Source: Eggerthellaceae bacterium | GTDB lineage: Bacteria > Actinomycetota > Coriobacteriia > Coriobacteriales > Eggerthellaceae | Assembly: GCA_017431165.1 (NCBI GenBank) | Contig: JAFRLO010000045.1 | Coordinates: forward strand, 1 to 40,374 | Length of the DNA: 40,374 bases | Direction: 5' to 3' | Shown: piece by piece, positions 27,001 through 35,450 of the stretch | How the letters are laid out: every line of letters begins with the position of its first letter | Numbering within the stretch: position 1 is the first letter of the stretch | The notes under the pieces: model-generated | Seen by the model: the letters and a program-made list of their open reading frames with translations, nothing else | Databases searched by the model: none | Told to the model about the DNA's origin: nothing | Position numbers and translations under genes: made by a program

Positions 27001-30000
27001 TATCGTCCGCGGTGAACTCGGTCGGATCGGCAGAAAGCGCTTGAATATCAGCCCTCACGTAATCGATGGGTTCGAGCATCCTATCGATCTTCCACAGCTG
27101 ATTCGGACCGCCGTTGGAAGTCCAGACGCCGACGTTCGCGCCGATTTCAGGCTCAGAGCCTGCGGCATCGAGAACGACTTCAGGATTGGCAACGGACTGG
27201 ATCATGAAGTATTCGTCCGAAATGGGAACGAGCACCCATTGTTGGTTCGCACCCTCGTTATAAGACCACGTGGAAACATTCGCACCGGCTTGGGGCTCTG
27301 CACCAGCCGCATCGAGGACGAGCTCGGGGTTGGCGACGTTGCGCAGTACATAGTAGCCGCTATCCTGCAGCTCTATGGTGAAAAGCTGATTCGCACCGCC
27401 GTTGTCGGTCCAAATGGAGACATTCGCACCGATCTCAGGCATGGCCGCAGCCACATCGAGGACGAATGCGGGATCGAAACCGCTCACCAGATGATACTGG
27501 GATTTGGAGCCCTTGGCGACGGGAGCGGGATAGATGTTGAGCACTCCGATCTCGAGAGAGCCAGTGATGGAGCCCTTGCCCTCGATGGTCACGTCGTATT
27601 CGTTAACGGCGCTCGGGGCGGTCTCGGAGCCGTTGTACTTAACAACATAGTCAGTACCCGCGACAAGCTCCTTGCCGTTCAGGGAAACGGTAATCTCGGG
27701 TGAGAGCGCCTCGCCGGTGGCATTCTTCTCCATACCGACTTTGGTCACTTCGGCATAAGCCAGATCATCGGCGGCGACGAGCGTCCACTGCTGGTTCTTT
27801 CCGCCATTGGAGGTCCAGATGGAAACATTGGCGCCGATTTCGGGCACCTCGCCCGCGGCATCGAGGACGAACTCGGGATTGGACGCGCTTGCGATGGCGA
27901 AGGTTGAGCCATCAGCGCTCGGGATGAAGGTCCACTTCTGGTTCATGCCCTTGTTGTAGGTCCATGTGGACACGTTCGCGCCGATCTCGGGCTCGGCACC
28001 CGCGGCGTCGAGGACGAGCTCAGGATTGGCCACATTGCGAAGCACGAAGTAGCCATCCTCGCTCTGCTCGATGGTAAACAGCTGGTTGGAACCACCATTG
28101 GAGGTCCAGATGGAAACATTGGAACCAGCCTCAGGCTCCGCCTTGGCCACATCGAGGATGAAGTCAGCATCGGATACCGACACGATGCGGTAGGCCTTAC
28201 CGGTCTCGATGCCCTCGGGAGCCTCGGAAACGTCGAAAGTGCCGACCTTCTTCTCGCCGAAGTACTTGCCGCCGTCAACCGCCTTCGCGGTTACGACATA
28301 CATACCAGGCGTAGTCGGGACGTCCTTGGATACGGTCTCGCCATCATCGTAGAACAGCTCGTAGTCAGTGCCCTCGGTAAGGGTCTCGAGACCCATAGTA
28401 AGGGTGACCTCAGGAGCGGCAACCTTGCCGTCGATGATGTTTTTGGCCATACCAGTGGCTTCGACGGTAGCGCCAGCGAGGCTACCGTCCTCGACGAACC
28501 ACCACAGTTGGTTCTTCTGGCCGTTGCCGGTCCACAGACCGACGTTGGCGCCAGCCTCAGGCTCGGAGCCCGCAGCATCAAGATACAGCGCATCGGAAAT
28601 GATGTTAACCATGTAGCCCATGTCGTCGCCTGCGCCAGCACCGAGAAGGGTAATGTTCCATTCCTGATTGGGTCCACCATTGGCAGTCCAGGTGGAGACG
28701 TTCGAGCCTGCTTGGGGCACAGCGCCCGCAGCGTCGAGCACGAGCTCGGGGTTGGCAACGTTGCGGATGACATAGCCGCCGCGGTCGCCGACCTCGAAGG
28801 TAAACAGCTGGTTGTCGCCACCGTTGTTCGTCCAGATGGAGACGTTGGAGCCGGCCTCGGGCATCGCCGCAGCGACATCGAGCACATATGCGTCATCGAA
28901 AGCGGAGACGATATGATACTTCGTGCCATCGATTTTCACGGGCGATGTCTTCAGATAAACATCGGACATATCGTAGAGGGAGGTCTCGCGCTCTACGAAA
29001 CGATTATAAGCAACCAGAGCGTAGAAGCCCTGTTCAGTTGCAGTTTGGTTATACGTCTTTCTATCGGTATCACTGAAACCGCCACCATCAACTGCGAAAG
29101 CGCACAACGCATCAAGCGCAGTCTTGCCATCCTTGATGAATCGAGAATCGGTGGTCGGGTCGATACCGAGTTCGGTTAGAGCAACGATGACCTGGGCAGC
29201 AGACTCAGAGCACTCTATTCCTGCATAATTCGGGAAACCACCGGTATCAAGCTGCATATCGGAAAGCTTTGCGAGTGCTTTATCGATGGCAGCCTTCACA
29301 TTGGCATTAGAATCGTAGTACTTTGCCAAAGACTGAACGGCCATAGCCGTCAGGTCGGTATCAGCAGCAGTACCCATGGCGTTCCAACCACCATCGGCAA
29401 ACTGGGCATCCAAAATGACGTCAATCAGTTTCTCGCGCGTGGTCTGTGTTGTACCAGCGGCAGACTCGGGAATCTCGTAATCGTGGGAATCAAATGCCAA
29501 GAGCGCGAAAATCGGAGCGTACACTCCTTGCCTGTCTATGAAGGCATAATCAGCCAAGGCCTCGGTCAGGTCATAGCCGCCGATATTGCTTGCGTCATAA
29601 CCCGCTGCGGTCACCGCGAGAATGATTCTTGCGTAGTCAGTGGCAGAGGCGCCCGAGCCGAGCGTGCCGTCATTTTCCTGCAGGGTCTGCGCAACATACG
29701 CATAATACGGGCCAAAACCCATGTATTGCCAGCCACGAGCCATACCTAAGACGAACCAATCGGTTTTCTGGCCCATGCCGTTTTCAAGGATGCCCCACAC
29801 ACGATCGCGAGTTGTCATGTAGATGTCGATGGCATCTTCTGGCATGACGCGCTCGTATTCGAAGGTGACGACATAGTACAAAGTGGAATTCCACGATGTA
29901 TCATATGGGCTTTGAATCTGAATGCAATCGAACTCGCCATCAGCATTGAAGTCCGTAGCAACAGTTGCGCTCGACTTGCCAGCATAAACATCTGGATAGT

Positions 30001-31150
30001 TCTGCGCACCATCAAGATAGGTTTTCCCATCCGCTGTGTAGTTATAGGCTTGGACATCATCGGAGAAGTAGAGATCAACGGATTCCGTACCCTGGGGGAT
30101 TTCGACCGTATATGCGCCAACAGTCGTCGCGGGACCATAAGTCGATCCAGTATAGCCATCCGCCGCGAAGGAGAGAACCGTGCACGCCTGGCCATCCACT
30201 ACAACAGTGAAAGAGGCAGTGTACTCGATCTTGATGGCATAGAGCATGGTCGAGGACCAGTTCTCGTCATAGGGTGTCTGAACCCAGATGTAAGCAGGAA
30301 GCTCACCCTTGCTGTCAGCATTGAAGGATGCCGTAACCTCGCCGATCTGGCCGTTGTTACCGTATCCCTTATTTTTGTCGGCAGCACCGGTGTCGATGTA
30401 TGAGGCCCACTCGTCATAACCGTAGGCAATCAGCGGAACACCCTTGAAATCGAGCTCCAGCGTCGAGGTGCCATACGGCACGGTCAGAACATAAAGATCG
30501 GAGGTGTTCTCAACCTGAACCCAATTACCGCTTTCATCCTGAACCCATTGAGAATAGGTGTAGCCATCCTCGATCAGGTCGGAGGGAGTGCCAACCGAAG
30601 GAACGAACGGACCGTCCCATGCGGGAGCCGCAGGAAGTTGGACGATGAAGCAATGGGCATTCTCGTAATCTTCCGTGCACAGGATGAAGATGTAAGCGTT
30701 GCTGAAGTCAAGAGAATACGCCGAGCTTTCAAGCTCGATGTTATCGTCTTCCTCAAGGAACTCCGTCAAATTAAACTGTGCATCAAGGCGGATAGGCGCC
30801 TCGTAGACGCTATCCCTTTCGGCGCCGGTCATATCTGCAAGTCCCATGAAATAATACGTGTTAGATCTGGGATTGAAGAGCTGGGCGCCTTCGTCCATCA
30901 GGTCCGCGAGATCGGTGAAAACGATGACATCGGCAGGCTCATCGAGGGCGATGTAATTGATATCCATCTCCTCCATGAACGTATACGTGCCGATGACGTC
31001 GCAATCCTCAATCGCAACGTCCTTTTTAACTGTGTCTGCTTTGGCTGTCGCCGGAGCGAACGCCATGCAGAGCGCGAAAGCCAGGAACAGCGATGAGATG
31101 AGCGCTATTCCCTTCTTCGCGAGTTGAGAGCATCTGAATGGTCTATCCAT
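24017..31150 (-). CDS. Giant secreted protein: alpha/alpha toroid, three ricin-like trefoils and a CbiK cobaltochelatase domain
   Basis: The chain has 2377 residues from ATG at 31150 (GGAAGGGGG just upstream); in-frame codons further upstream lie in the riboswitch leader. The order is signal peptide (1-37, cleavage after AKA) and two related N-terminal beta repeats (about 150-430). Next come an alpha/alpha toroid of terpene-cyclase/transcobalamin type (about 437-724, repeats ADGGWN, DTGGFP, DGGGFSD) and trefoils at about 742-889, 982-1127 and 1214-1359 separated by Ig/MBG-like modules. Unclassified beta modules follow (about 1430-1820, related halves ITNNTGMFK and VTNNVEMFK). The CbiK domain (about 1884-2165) keeps QPTHLMHG, LMGHGTEH and VAGDHANNDM. 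An MBG-like module and a C-terminal beta domain finish the chain. No sortase motif or membrane anchor is seen. It is the first gene of the riboswitch-controlled operon; capture of corrinoid, cobalt or tetrapyrrole at the surface is inferred. Confidence 0.88.
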   Translation of the reverse strand: MDRPFRCSQLAKKGIALISSLFLAFALCMAFAPATAKADTVKKDVAIEDCDVIGTYTFMEEMDINYIALDEPADVIVFTDLADLMDEGAQLFNPRSNTYYFMGLADMTGAERDSVYEAPIRLDAQFNLTEFLEEDDNIELESSAYSLDFSNAYIFILCTEDYENAHCFIVQLPAAPAWDGPFVPSVGTPSDLIEDGYTYSQWVQDESGNWVQVENTSDLYVLTVPYGTSTLELDFKGVPLIAYGYDEWASYIDTGAADKNKGYGNNGQIGEVTASFNADSKGELPAYIWVQTPYDENWSSTMLYAIKIEYTASFTVVVDGQACTVLSFAADGYTGSTYGPATTVGAYTVEIPQGTESVDLYFSDDVQAYNYTADGKTYLDGAQNYPDVYAGKSSATVATDFNADGEFDCIQIQSPYDTSWNSTLYYVVTFEYERVMPEDAIDIYMTTRDRVWGILENGMGQKTDWFVLGMARGWQYMGFGPYYAYVAQTLQENDGTLGSGASATDYARIILAVTAAGYDASNIGGYDLTEALADYAFIDRQGVYAPIFALLAFDSHDYEIPESAAGTTQTTREKLIDVILDAQFADGGWNAMGTAADTDLTAMAVQSLAKYYDSNANVKAAIDKALAKLSDMQLDTGGFPNYAGIECSESAAQVIVALTELGIDPTTDSRFIKDGKTALDALCAFAVDGGGFSDTDRKTYNQTATEQGFYALVAYNRFVERETSLYDMSDVYLKTSPVKIDGTKYHIVSAFDDAYVLDVAAAMPEAGSNVSIWTNNGGDNQLFTFEVGDRGGYVIRNVANPELVLDAAGAVPQAGSNVSTWTANGGPNQEWNITLLGAGAGDDMGYMVNIISDALYLDAAGSEPEAGANVGLWTGNGQKNQLWWFVEDGSLAGATVEATGMAKNIIDGKVAAPEVTLTMGLETLTEGTDYELFYDDGETVSKDVPTTPGMYVVTAKAVDGGKYFGEKKVGTFDVSEAPEGIETGKAYRIVSVSDADFILDVAKAEPEAGSNVSIWTSNGGSNQLFTIEQSEDGYFVLRNVANPELVLDAAGAEPEIGANVSTWTYNKGMNQKWTFIPSADGSTFAIASASNPEFVLDAAGEVPEIGANVSIWTSNGGKNQQWTLVAADDLAYAEVTKVGMEKNATGEALSPEITVSLNGKELVAGTDYVVKYNGSETAPSAVNEYDVTIEGKGSITGSLEIGVLNIYPAPVAKGSKSQYHLVSGFDPAFVLDVAAAMPEIGANVSIWTDNGGANQLFTIELQDSGYYVLRNVANPELVLDAAGAEPQAGANVSTWSYNEGANQQWVLVPISDEYFMIQSVANPEVVLDAAGSEPEIGANVGVWTSNGGPNQLWKIDRMLEPIDYVRADIQALSADPTEFTADDKESVEAIWDAFQALSEEDQAILDAECTHTGTGQSLGRVLESALWSVWSYETDNSTTLANGTYTTTTDPSVSSSSNKGKSDSSRVRNWWVESIEVVDGKATAYVYVTSGDATAKKLTTYPSVWAGGQTIDRDSNNNYAIPVDLNGVTYFGGISSSMPTPIMYALTTNILEPVELAITNNTGMFKAVTATAVPQSDGSAILTFALSGTGYHFLVKGTYEEAVAYGDDTDHMIVGAQNADGKWEFVMKINADELGKDVPIVAISQSYYEKYLNGQNPYARALYPRQLNLDLEAGTLVTGDFEAAQTIAVTNNVEMFKPAETATLKTVGGPNSNGYKADLILPMQSTAMSEVFIGMPAEAAEATETIVFDPETNTFTIPVMGIEKFGQPETIWTYCDGEPFVMSFKSARNGNWYGRQATLDKDTGTLVFDPWTDPAPANTVDEMIAKIQSQVYTDTTWADCEAAKAAWDALSNDEKALVEEYDYFGLDTGDASADDPLNQDGIGENEILVVSFGTSFNDSRVATIGGIEKAIQEAYPDWSVRRAFTAQIIINHIYARDLEKIDNVDQALDRAVANGVKNLVVQPTHLMHGAEYDELIEALAPYESKFESVKVAEPLLGEVGADATVINADKESVAMAIANTAARDAGYATVDAAATDGTAIVLMGHGTEHVANVTYEQMQTMMDQLGYVNVFIGTVEGLPESTECSNVIAKVKAAGYTKVILRPLMVVAGDHANNDMADPEDEESWLSQFTAEGNFAADNVTCQIAGLGEIPSIQQLYVAHVKAAIEGDQPQLINLSTATVTLEPEIVLYDGQAHQPTITVKVGDKTLVADQDYTVSNGSVASTSDGTSVGKVVYTITGVESAGYTGVKTAEFNIVEAAAEFAYDGTAVNFIKADGSQFGMFTPQDGTTIALDGDNVVIHYVPKNTTVYKGFYLNADIRFASTWSEASFFTLADGSISITLPKSYCGKAWPVAPVKNSDGATTGDQYYLAIPSEDKLV

Positions 31151-31239
31151 ATGTCCCCCTTCCTCTATACGTGCCACGCTTGCCAGAGCCGAGTTGTGCA
31201 AGCACCCTATTACAGAAGAAGGGCCGCAAAACAAAAAAA

Positions 31240-31264
31240 CTGCGCGCACATAGAGTGCACGCAG
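31240..31264 (-). terminator. Intrinsic terminator in the riboswitch leader (expression platform)
   Basis: On the minus strand CTGCGTGCAC and GTGCGCGCAG pair as a 10-bp stem with one wobble and a 5-base loop, followed by TTTTTTTGTTTT. It lies between the riboswitch aptamer and the giant gene, about 90 bases before its start codon, so it fits ligand-dependent transcription attenuation. Confidence 0.85.
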
Positions 31265-31329
31265 CCCGTATTCGCTACGTAAAAGCCAGGCAATCGCCCA
31301 GGTTGGACACACGGTGATTCGCCGCAAGA

Positions 31330-31500
31330 TCCAGCACGTCTCCTAGTGGGCGATCTGGCTTTCGGCGAGGGTGTGTTTTAATGCTACGACGACCGATTCA
31401 CAGTGGCGGGACCGCGTGGGAATCTCACCCACTTCTCCCATCCTAGAAGGTCTTTCTTCTGTACGCTCCATAGTATCGAAAACACCCCTGAATGAAAAGG
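31330..31500 (-). ncRNA. Cobalamin riboswitch
   Basis: The minus strand at 31432-31393 reads GTGGGTGAGATTCCCAC, then GCGGTCCCGCCACTGTGAA. This reproduces the conserved cobalamin aptamer core: a stem closing GGTGARAATCC, then the near-invariant CCCGCNACTGT. GGATGGGAG precedes it, as the conserved GGGA does in the family. Two B12-box candidates lie downstream: GAAAGCCAGATCGCCC and CTAGGAGACGTGC. Outer limits and the P1/P2 pairing were not resolved, so the ends given are approximate. The element heads the giant-protein/DUF4430/ECF operon and is followed by an intrinsic terminator. Confidence 0.85.
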
Positions 31501-31597
31501 GGAAATACGTTTCAAGTTGGACATTTTTGTCGGTTTTTGACTCGTTTTTTCGACAAGAGAAATACATGGTTTTTCTGATATATCCCATCGAAACAAG

Positions 31598-31625
31598 TTG
31601 GGCGGTGCAAGCGTACCGCCCAACA
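31598..31625 (-). terminator. Intrinsic terminator of the CAP/trefoil gene
   Basis: The perfect 10-bp arms GTTGGGCGGT and ACCGCCCAAC, with an 8-base loop, are followed by TTGTTTC on the minus strand. The hairpin starts about 25 bases after the stop codon at 31651 and separates this gene from the riboswitch operon. Confidence 0.8.
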
Positions 31626-31650
31626 AGAAAACTATCGAAGTTAACGTGCG

Positions 31651-34600
31651 TTAAGCCACGAGCTTCCAGAGCTGGTTCGGGCCCCCGTTGTCGTACCAGA
31701 TGGATACGTTGGCGCCGATCTTCGGCTCGGCACCCGCAGCATCGAACACGTACGTGATGTCCGATGCGGAGGCGATGCGGTAGTAGCCATCCATCTTCTC
31801 GCTCGGGATGAGGACCCATTTCTGGTTCATGCCCTTGTTGTAGGACCAAGTGGAGACGTTCGCCCCCACCTCGGGCTCCGCACCCGCGGCATCGAGCACG
31901 AGAAGCGGGTTGGCGACGTTGCGGAGCACGTAGAATCCGTCGCTTTGGACCTCGAGGGTGAACAGCTGGTTGTCTCCCCCGTTGTCCTCCCAGATCGAGA
32001 CGTTCGCGCCGATCGTGGGGACGACCTCGGCCACGTCGAGCACGAACCTGTCGCTGAAGCCGCTCGCCAGATGGTAAGAGGCGCCCTCCCTCGCCTCGGG
32101 GACCTTGTAGATCGCGAAGTCCTCGAGATTGACGATGCCGGAGCAATCGCCCGTGCCCACGAGCGTCACGGCGTAGGCGCCCGGCTTGGAGGGCGCGGCC
32201 TTCTCGGCCCCGTACCGGACCACGTAGTCCTCACCCTCGGCGAGCTCCTTCCCGTTGAGCGTCACCGTGATGTCGGGCGAGAGCGCCCCTCCCGTGTAAT
32301 TCCTCGCCATCCCCGAGACGGACACGTCGGCGTATGCGAGGTCATTGGCCTCGACGAAGGCCCACTGCTGGTTCAGGCCGCCGTTGCCGTACCAGAGCCC
32401 GACGTTGGCGCCGATCTCGGGCTTTGCGCCCGCGGCGTCGAGCCAGAGCGTCGGGTTGCCGACGTTGACGATGATGTAGTGCCCGTCACGGGTGTCGACG
32501 AAGCTCCACTCCTGGTTCCTGCCGCCGTTGTAGGTCCACGTGGACACGTTCGCGCCGACCTCGGGGAAGGCGCCCGCTGCGTCTAAGACGAGCTCGGGGT
32601 TGGCGACGTTGCGGATCACGAAGTCGCCGGCCGCGGTCTGCTCGAAGGTGAACAGCTGGTTCAGCCCGCCGTTGGACGTCCAGATGGACACGTTGGCCCC
32701 AGCAGTCGGATGCACCTCGGCCACATCGAGGATGAAGTCGGAATCGGATGCAGAGACGATGCGGTAGGCGGTGCCGTCGGTCTTGACGGGCAGCACGCTG
32801 ACCTTCGGGATCGCCTCGGTCCTCTTCTCGCCGCACACCGTGCAGGTGTAGGTCTTAATACCCTCGGACTCGGTGGTGGGCTCGGTCGTCACGACGCCCA
32901 CATCCCAGACGTGCCCCTTAGCGGGGACGGCCTGCTGGGCGACGAGGACCTCGCCGCAGATGGAGCAGTGCTTGCCCTCGGTTGAACCAGGCTCCGTGCA
33001 AGTAGGCTCGACCGCCGGGTCGACGACCTCAACATGCCCCTTTGCCTTGATCTCCTCGGTGTAGGACTCATCGCATCCGTCGCATTGGTACCTCGTCCAG
33101 CCCGCCTCGGTGCAGGTCGCATCCTGCTTTTCCGCGATGACGAAATGGTGCACATGAGATGCGGCCTCCATCGTCAGCGTTCCACCGACGTAATCGAACT
33201 CGTAATTCTTGGCTAAGCCGCCTGAAGGCACAAGCTCGTAGCTAGCACCCGGCTCGAGCTCGGCAGGGGCCTTCACAACCGGAGCAACGTAATCGTCGCC
33301 CAGCGACTCGGGCGTTTCTCCGTTCACAAAGCCCGTTACCGCGACATTCAGACTCGGCATCTCACCATATGCGACAACTTCATCAACATAAGTAGCCGTC
33401 AACATCGCAGGATAAATGAAGAACACGATGGTCCGCTCGCCTGTGAAGCGCCCCTTGCCAGTCGCAAGCACACTGTACTCGCCCGCATTCTTGATATCCG
33501 AAGCATCGATTTCAATCATCGCATCGGTTCCCTCGGGATGATAATAAAAGGACCCGAGCACGTAGTCGGTCCCCTCAAGAAGCGCTGATCCGTAATAATC
33601 CAGCACAATCTCGGGTACATTGGCCTTGCCGTTGTAGGTCGTACTATCGAAGTAAAGCACCCCGCCTACTCCCTCGCCAGAAATATCGATAAGCTCGCCA
33701 GGATCATCCGAATCCCCAATTTTGAACCCGAAAATGTAGTTGATATCGGGGCGTTCCGTGAAAGACGCAGTGACTGTGGCAGTCCCCTCGCCAAGTACGG
33801 TGAAGACTCCATAACCGCTCGTCTCCACAGTCCACGGATCCGAGCTTTCCCAGCCGAACGTCGAGGAATCGAGCAACGTCGGGTAATAGGTGTTGTTGTA
33901 CTGGCAAAGCATGAGGCTGCCGGTGTCCCCGATTGCGAATTCCCTGATATCGCCGGAATCCCAATCGTAGCCATCCGCATCGATTCCACGCAGATTCACA
34001 TTGCTCACATCGATATAAGCGGAATAGACCATCAAATCGGTAGAGTACTCGTATGTGCGCTCCATTTCCGGCAAATCGGAGAACAGTTCGACCCAATACT
34101 TTGCTCCATCCGGGGTCGTAAATCCGGCAGCAGCCATGGACGTAAAGCCCTCGTCTATCATGTTCGCGTAGTGTCCAGGCGAATTCGTCCAACACTCATG
34201 AACCTCCGCCACCGACTGCTGACCCGCCGCAATGTTCTCGCCAGCTGTGCCAACGCCATCGGGGAAGGCAGTAAAGCACGTCGAATTGTCGGGCCGCGTG
34301 TGGGAGTAGTACACCGCCAGCTCGGCAGCCCTCAGCTGCGCCGCCTGCTCGAGCTCGGCATTCCATACCAGATTCGGCGCACCCACCAAGGCGCGTTGTT
34401 CGTTCACCAAACCAAGGATCTCATCGATATCGTCGGCGGGCACATACGAGCCTTCGAAATTCAAAGGCACCACGGTTTCAGTAAACTCTCCGGGATCGAT
34501 TCCGAAAGCGGTTTCGGCAGCAGTCGTTAGGTTCAAAGGACCGGTCGAGGCATAGACGACCTCGCCGCCCTGCTCGATCATATAGACGAAGGGCAAGGCA

Positions 34601-35181
34601 ACTGAACCACCATCACTTTCGCCCGCATTCTCAAGCATCTCCCAGGCCCAGAAGGCGTAGCTATCGTCCAAATCAGAAGGCATTGCAGCAAATCTGAATC
34701 TGTCGGGATCGACTCCCAGATACTCGTCAAATCCCTCAAAGAAAGCCAAGGCATCGTTATCGACATCCATCACGACGAAATAGATTCCGTCAAAGCGCCT
34801 ATCATCGAGCATAGATTGGGCAGTCAACACGGCATTTTGGGTGTTAGTGCAGGTAGGACGACCGACAATGCAGATTACGTTACCCTTGGCATACAGACCC
34901 GAAAGATTACCGCAAAACGCTCCGTCGCTGTTATACAGTGCGACATCAATGGCTTGAACGTTCGAGGCACCAATAACCTCTACCCCTGAATCAACCTGCC
35001 TTGCAAGCTCCATTTTCGCGGCTGGCACCTGAACCTCGTCAGCCCACGCTGCGGCAGGCAGTATGCCCGCACAAGCAAGAGCGAAGACCACCGCAAAAAG
35101 AAACAAGCTGCTGCTTCTTCTGAGCCCTACAGCAGCCGTTGATGATGTTTGGAAGATTTGAGAATCGTCGTGCTTGAGCAT
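31651..35181 (-). CDS. Large secreted protein: thioredoxin-like, CAP domain, Cys-rich repeats and two ricin-like trefoils
   Basis: The protein has 1176 residues. It shows a signal peptide (1-48, cleavage near AWA|DEV) and a thioredoxin-like region (about 85-230) that keeps only one Cys of the usual pair (RPTCTNTQ). A CAP/SCP domain follows (about 252-370) with SHTRPD, GENIAAG and SPGHYANM. Next are a Big-type and MBG-type beta region (about 385-670), three Cys-rich ribbon repeats with CxxC pairs (about 677-790; CDGCDES, CSICGE, CTVCGE), trefoil A (about 804-945), an Ig-like module, and trefoil B to the end. It is a surface or secreted adhesin-like protein, target unknown. The start has AAAGGA about 9 bases upstream. 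The trefoil half is more GC-rich than the CAP half. Confidence 0.85.
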   Translation of the reverse strand: MLKHDDSQIFQTSSTAAVGLRRSSSLFLFAVVFALACAGILPAAAWADEVQVPAAKMELARQVDSGVEVIGASNVQAIDVALYNSDGAFCGNLSGLYAKGNVICIVGRPTCTNTQNAVLTAQSMLDDRRFDGIYFVVMDVDNDALAFFEGFDEYLGVDPDRFRFAAMPSDLDDSYAFWAWEMLENAGESDGGSVALPFVYMIEQGGEVVYASTGPLNLTTAAETAFGIDPGEFTETVVPLNFEGSYVPADDIDEILGLVNEQRALVGAPNLVWNAELEQAAQLRAAELAVYYSHTRPDNSTCFTAFPDGVGTAGENIAAGQQSVAEVHECWTNSPGHYANMIDEGFTSMAAAGFTTPDGAKYWVELFSDLPEMERTYEYSTDLMVYSAYIDVSNVNLRGIDADGYDWDSGDIREFAIGDTGSLMLCQYNNTYYPTLLDSSTFGWESSDPWTVETSGYGVFTVLGEGTATVTASFTERPDINYIFGFKIGDSDDPGELIDISGEGVGGVLYFDSTTYNGKANVPEIVLDYYGSALLEGTDYVLGSFYYHPEGTDAMIEIDASDIKNAGEYSVLATGKGRFTGERTIVFFIYPAMLTATYVDEVVAYGEMPSLNVAVTGFVNGETPESLGDDYVAPVVKAPAELEPGASYELVPSGGLAKNYEFDYVGGTLTMEAASHVHHFVIAEKQDATCTEAGWTRYQCDGCDESYTEEIKAKGHVEVVDPAVEPTCTEPGSTEGKHCSICGEVLVAQQAVPAKGHVWDVGVVTTEPTTESEGIKTYTCTVCGEKRTEAIPKVSVLPVKTDGTAYRIVSASDSDFILDVAEVHPTAGANVSIWTSNGGLNQLFTFEQTAAGDFVIRNVANPELVLDAAGAFPEVGANVSTWTYNGGRNQEWSFVDTRDGHYIIVNVGNPTLWLDAAGAKPEIGANVGLWYGNGGLNQQWAFVEANDLAYADVSVSGMARNYTGGALSPDITVTLNGKELAEGEDYVVRYGAEKAAPSKPGAYAVTLVGTGDCSGIVNLEDFAIYKVPEAREGASYHLASGFSDRFVLDVAEVVPTIGANVSIWEDNGGDNQLFTLEVQSDGFYVLRNVANPLLVLDAAGAEPEVGANVSTWSYNKGMNQKWVLIPSEKMDGYYRIASASDITYVFDAAGAEPKIGANVSIWYDNGGPNQLWKLVA

Positions 35182-35226
35182 AGTGCTGAATCCTTTTGAG
35201 TAATTAATTGATTAAGGCTTTCCGAT

Positions 35227-35243
35227 GCGCAAGCATAGTATAG
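35227..35243 (-). promoter_or_regulatory. Putative promoter -10 region of the CAP/trefoil gene
   Basis: TATACT occurs on the minus strand in GCTATACTATGC about 60 bases upstream of the start codon. No good -35 box is visible at 16-18 bases. Confidence 0.3.
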
Positions 35244-35294
35244 CTGATGCGCCGAGCCTAACATGTGGTGCGTGCGACGTGCTCTCAGCACGTT

Positions 35295-35450
35295 TCATGA
35301 CGCCCCGAATCGCGCTCGCACGGAAGTTGTCGGCTCGGACTTCATCACAAGCCTTTGTGCACCCACAACCAGCTTCTCGGCGCCCTCATACACCAGCTTC
35401 CACACGCAATCGATGACCTCGTCAACAATGAAATCCTTGCGCGTTACATT
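35295..35450 (-). pseudogene. Possible C-terminal gene remnant at the island's left edge
   Basis: A minus-strand frame encodes DFIVDEVIDCVWKLVYEG, then AEKLVVGAQRL and a stop at 35295. Its codons are GC-rich at third positions (GAG, AAG, CTG, GTG, GCC), like the core genes and unlike the AT-rich island gene that overlaps its 5' end. It has no plausible start of its own. It looks like the tail of a gene cut by arrival of the island. The family is not recognised; a chance open frame is possible. Confidence 0.3.

Noticed and set aside
26216-27703. Long plus-strand open frame of 495 codons
   Set aside because: It lies antisense to the repeat region of the giant secreted gene; repeated GC-rich codons keep the opposite strand open, and no start signal or known domain is seen.
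27060-28940. Regularly spaced DNA repeats resembling an array
   Set aside because: The repeats are in frame and encode ricin-like trefoil subunits; spacing and sequence vary as in protein repeats, so this is not a CRISPR array.
31343-32146. Minus-strand 267-codon frame covering the riboswitch
   Set aside because: It is an Arg-rich shifted frame of the trefoil gene running through a terminator and the aptamer; it has no protein-like composition.
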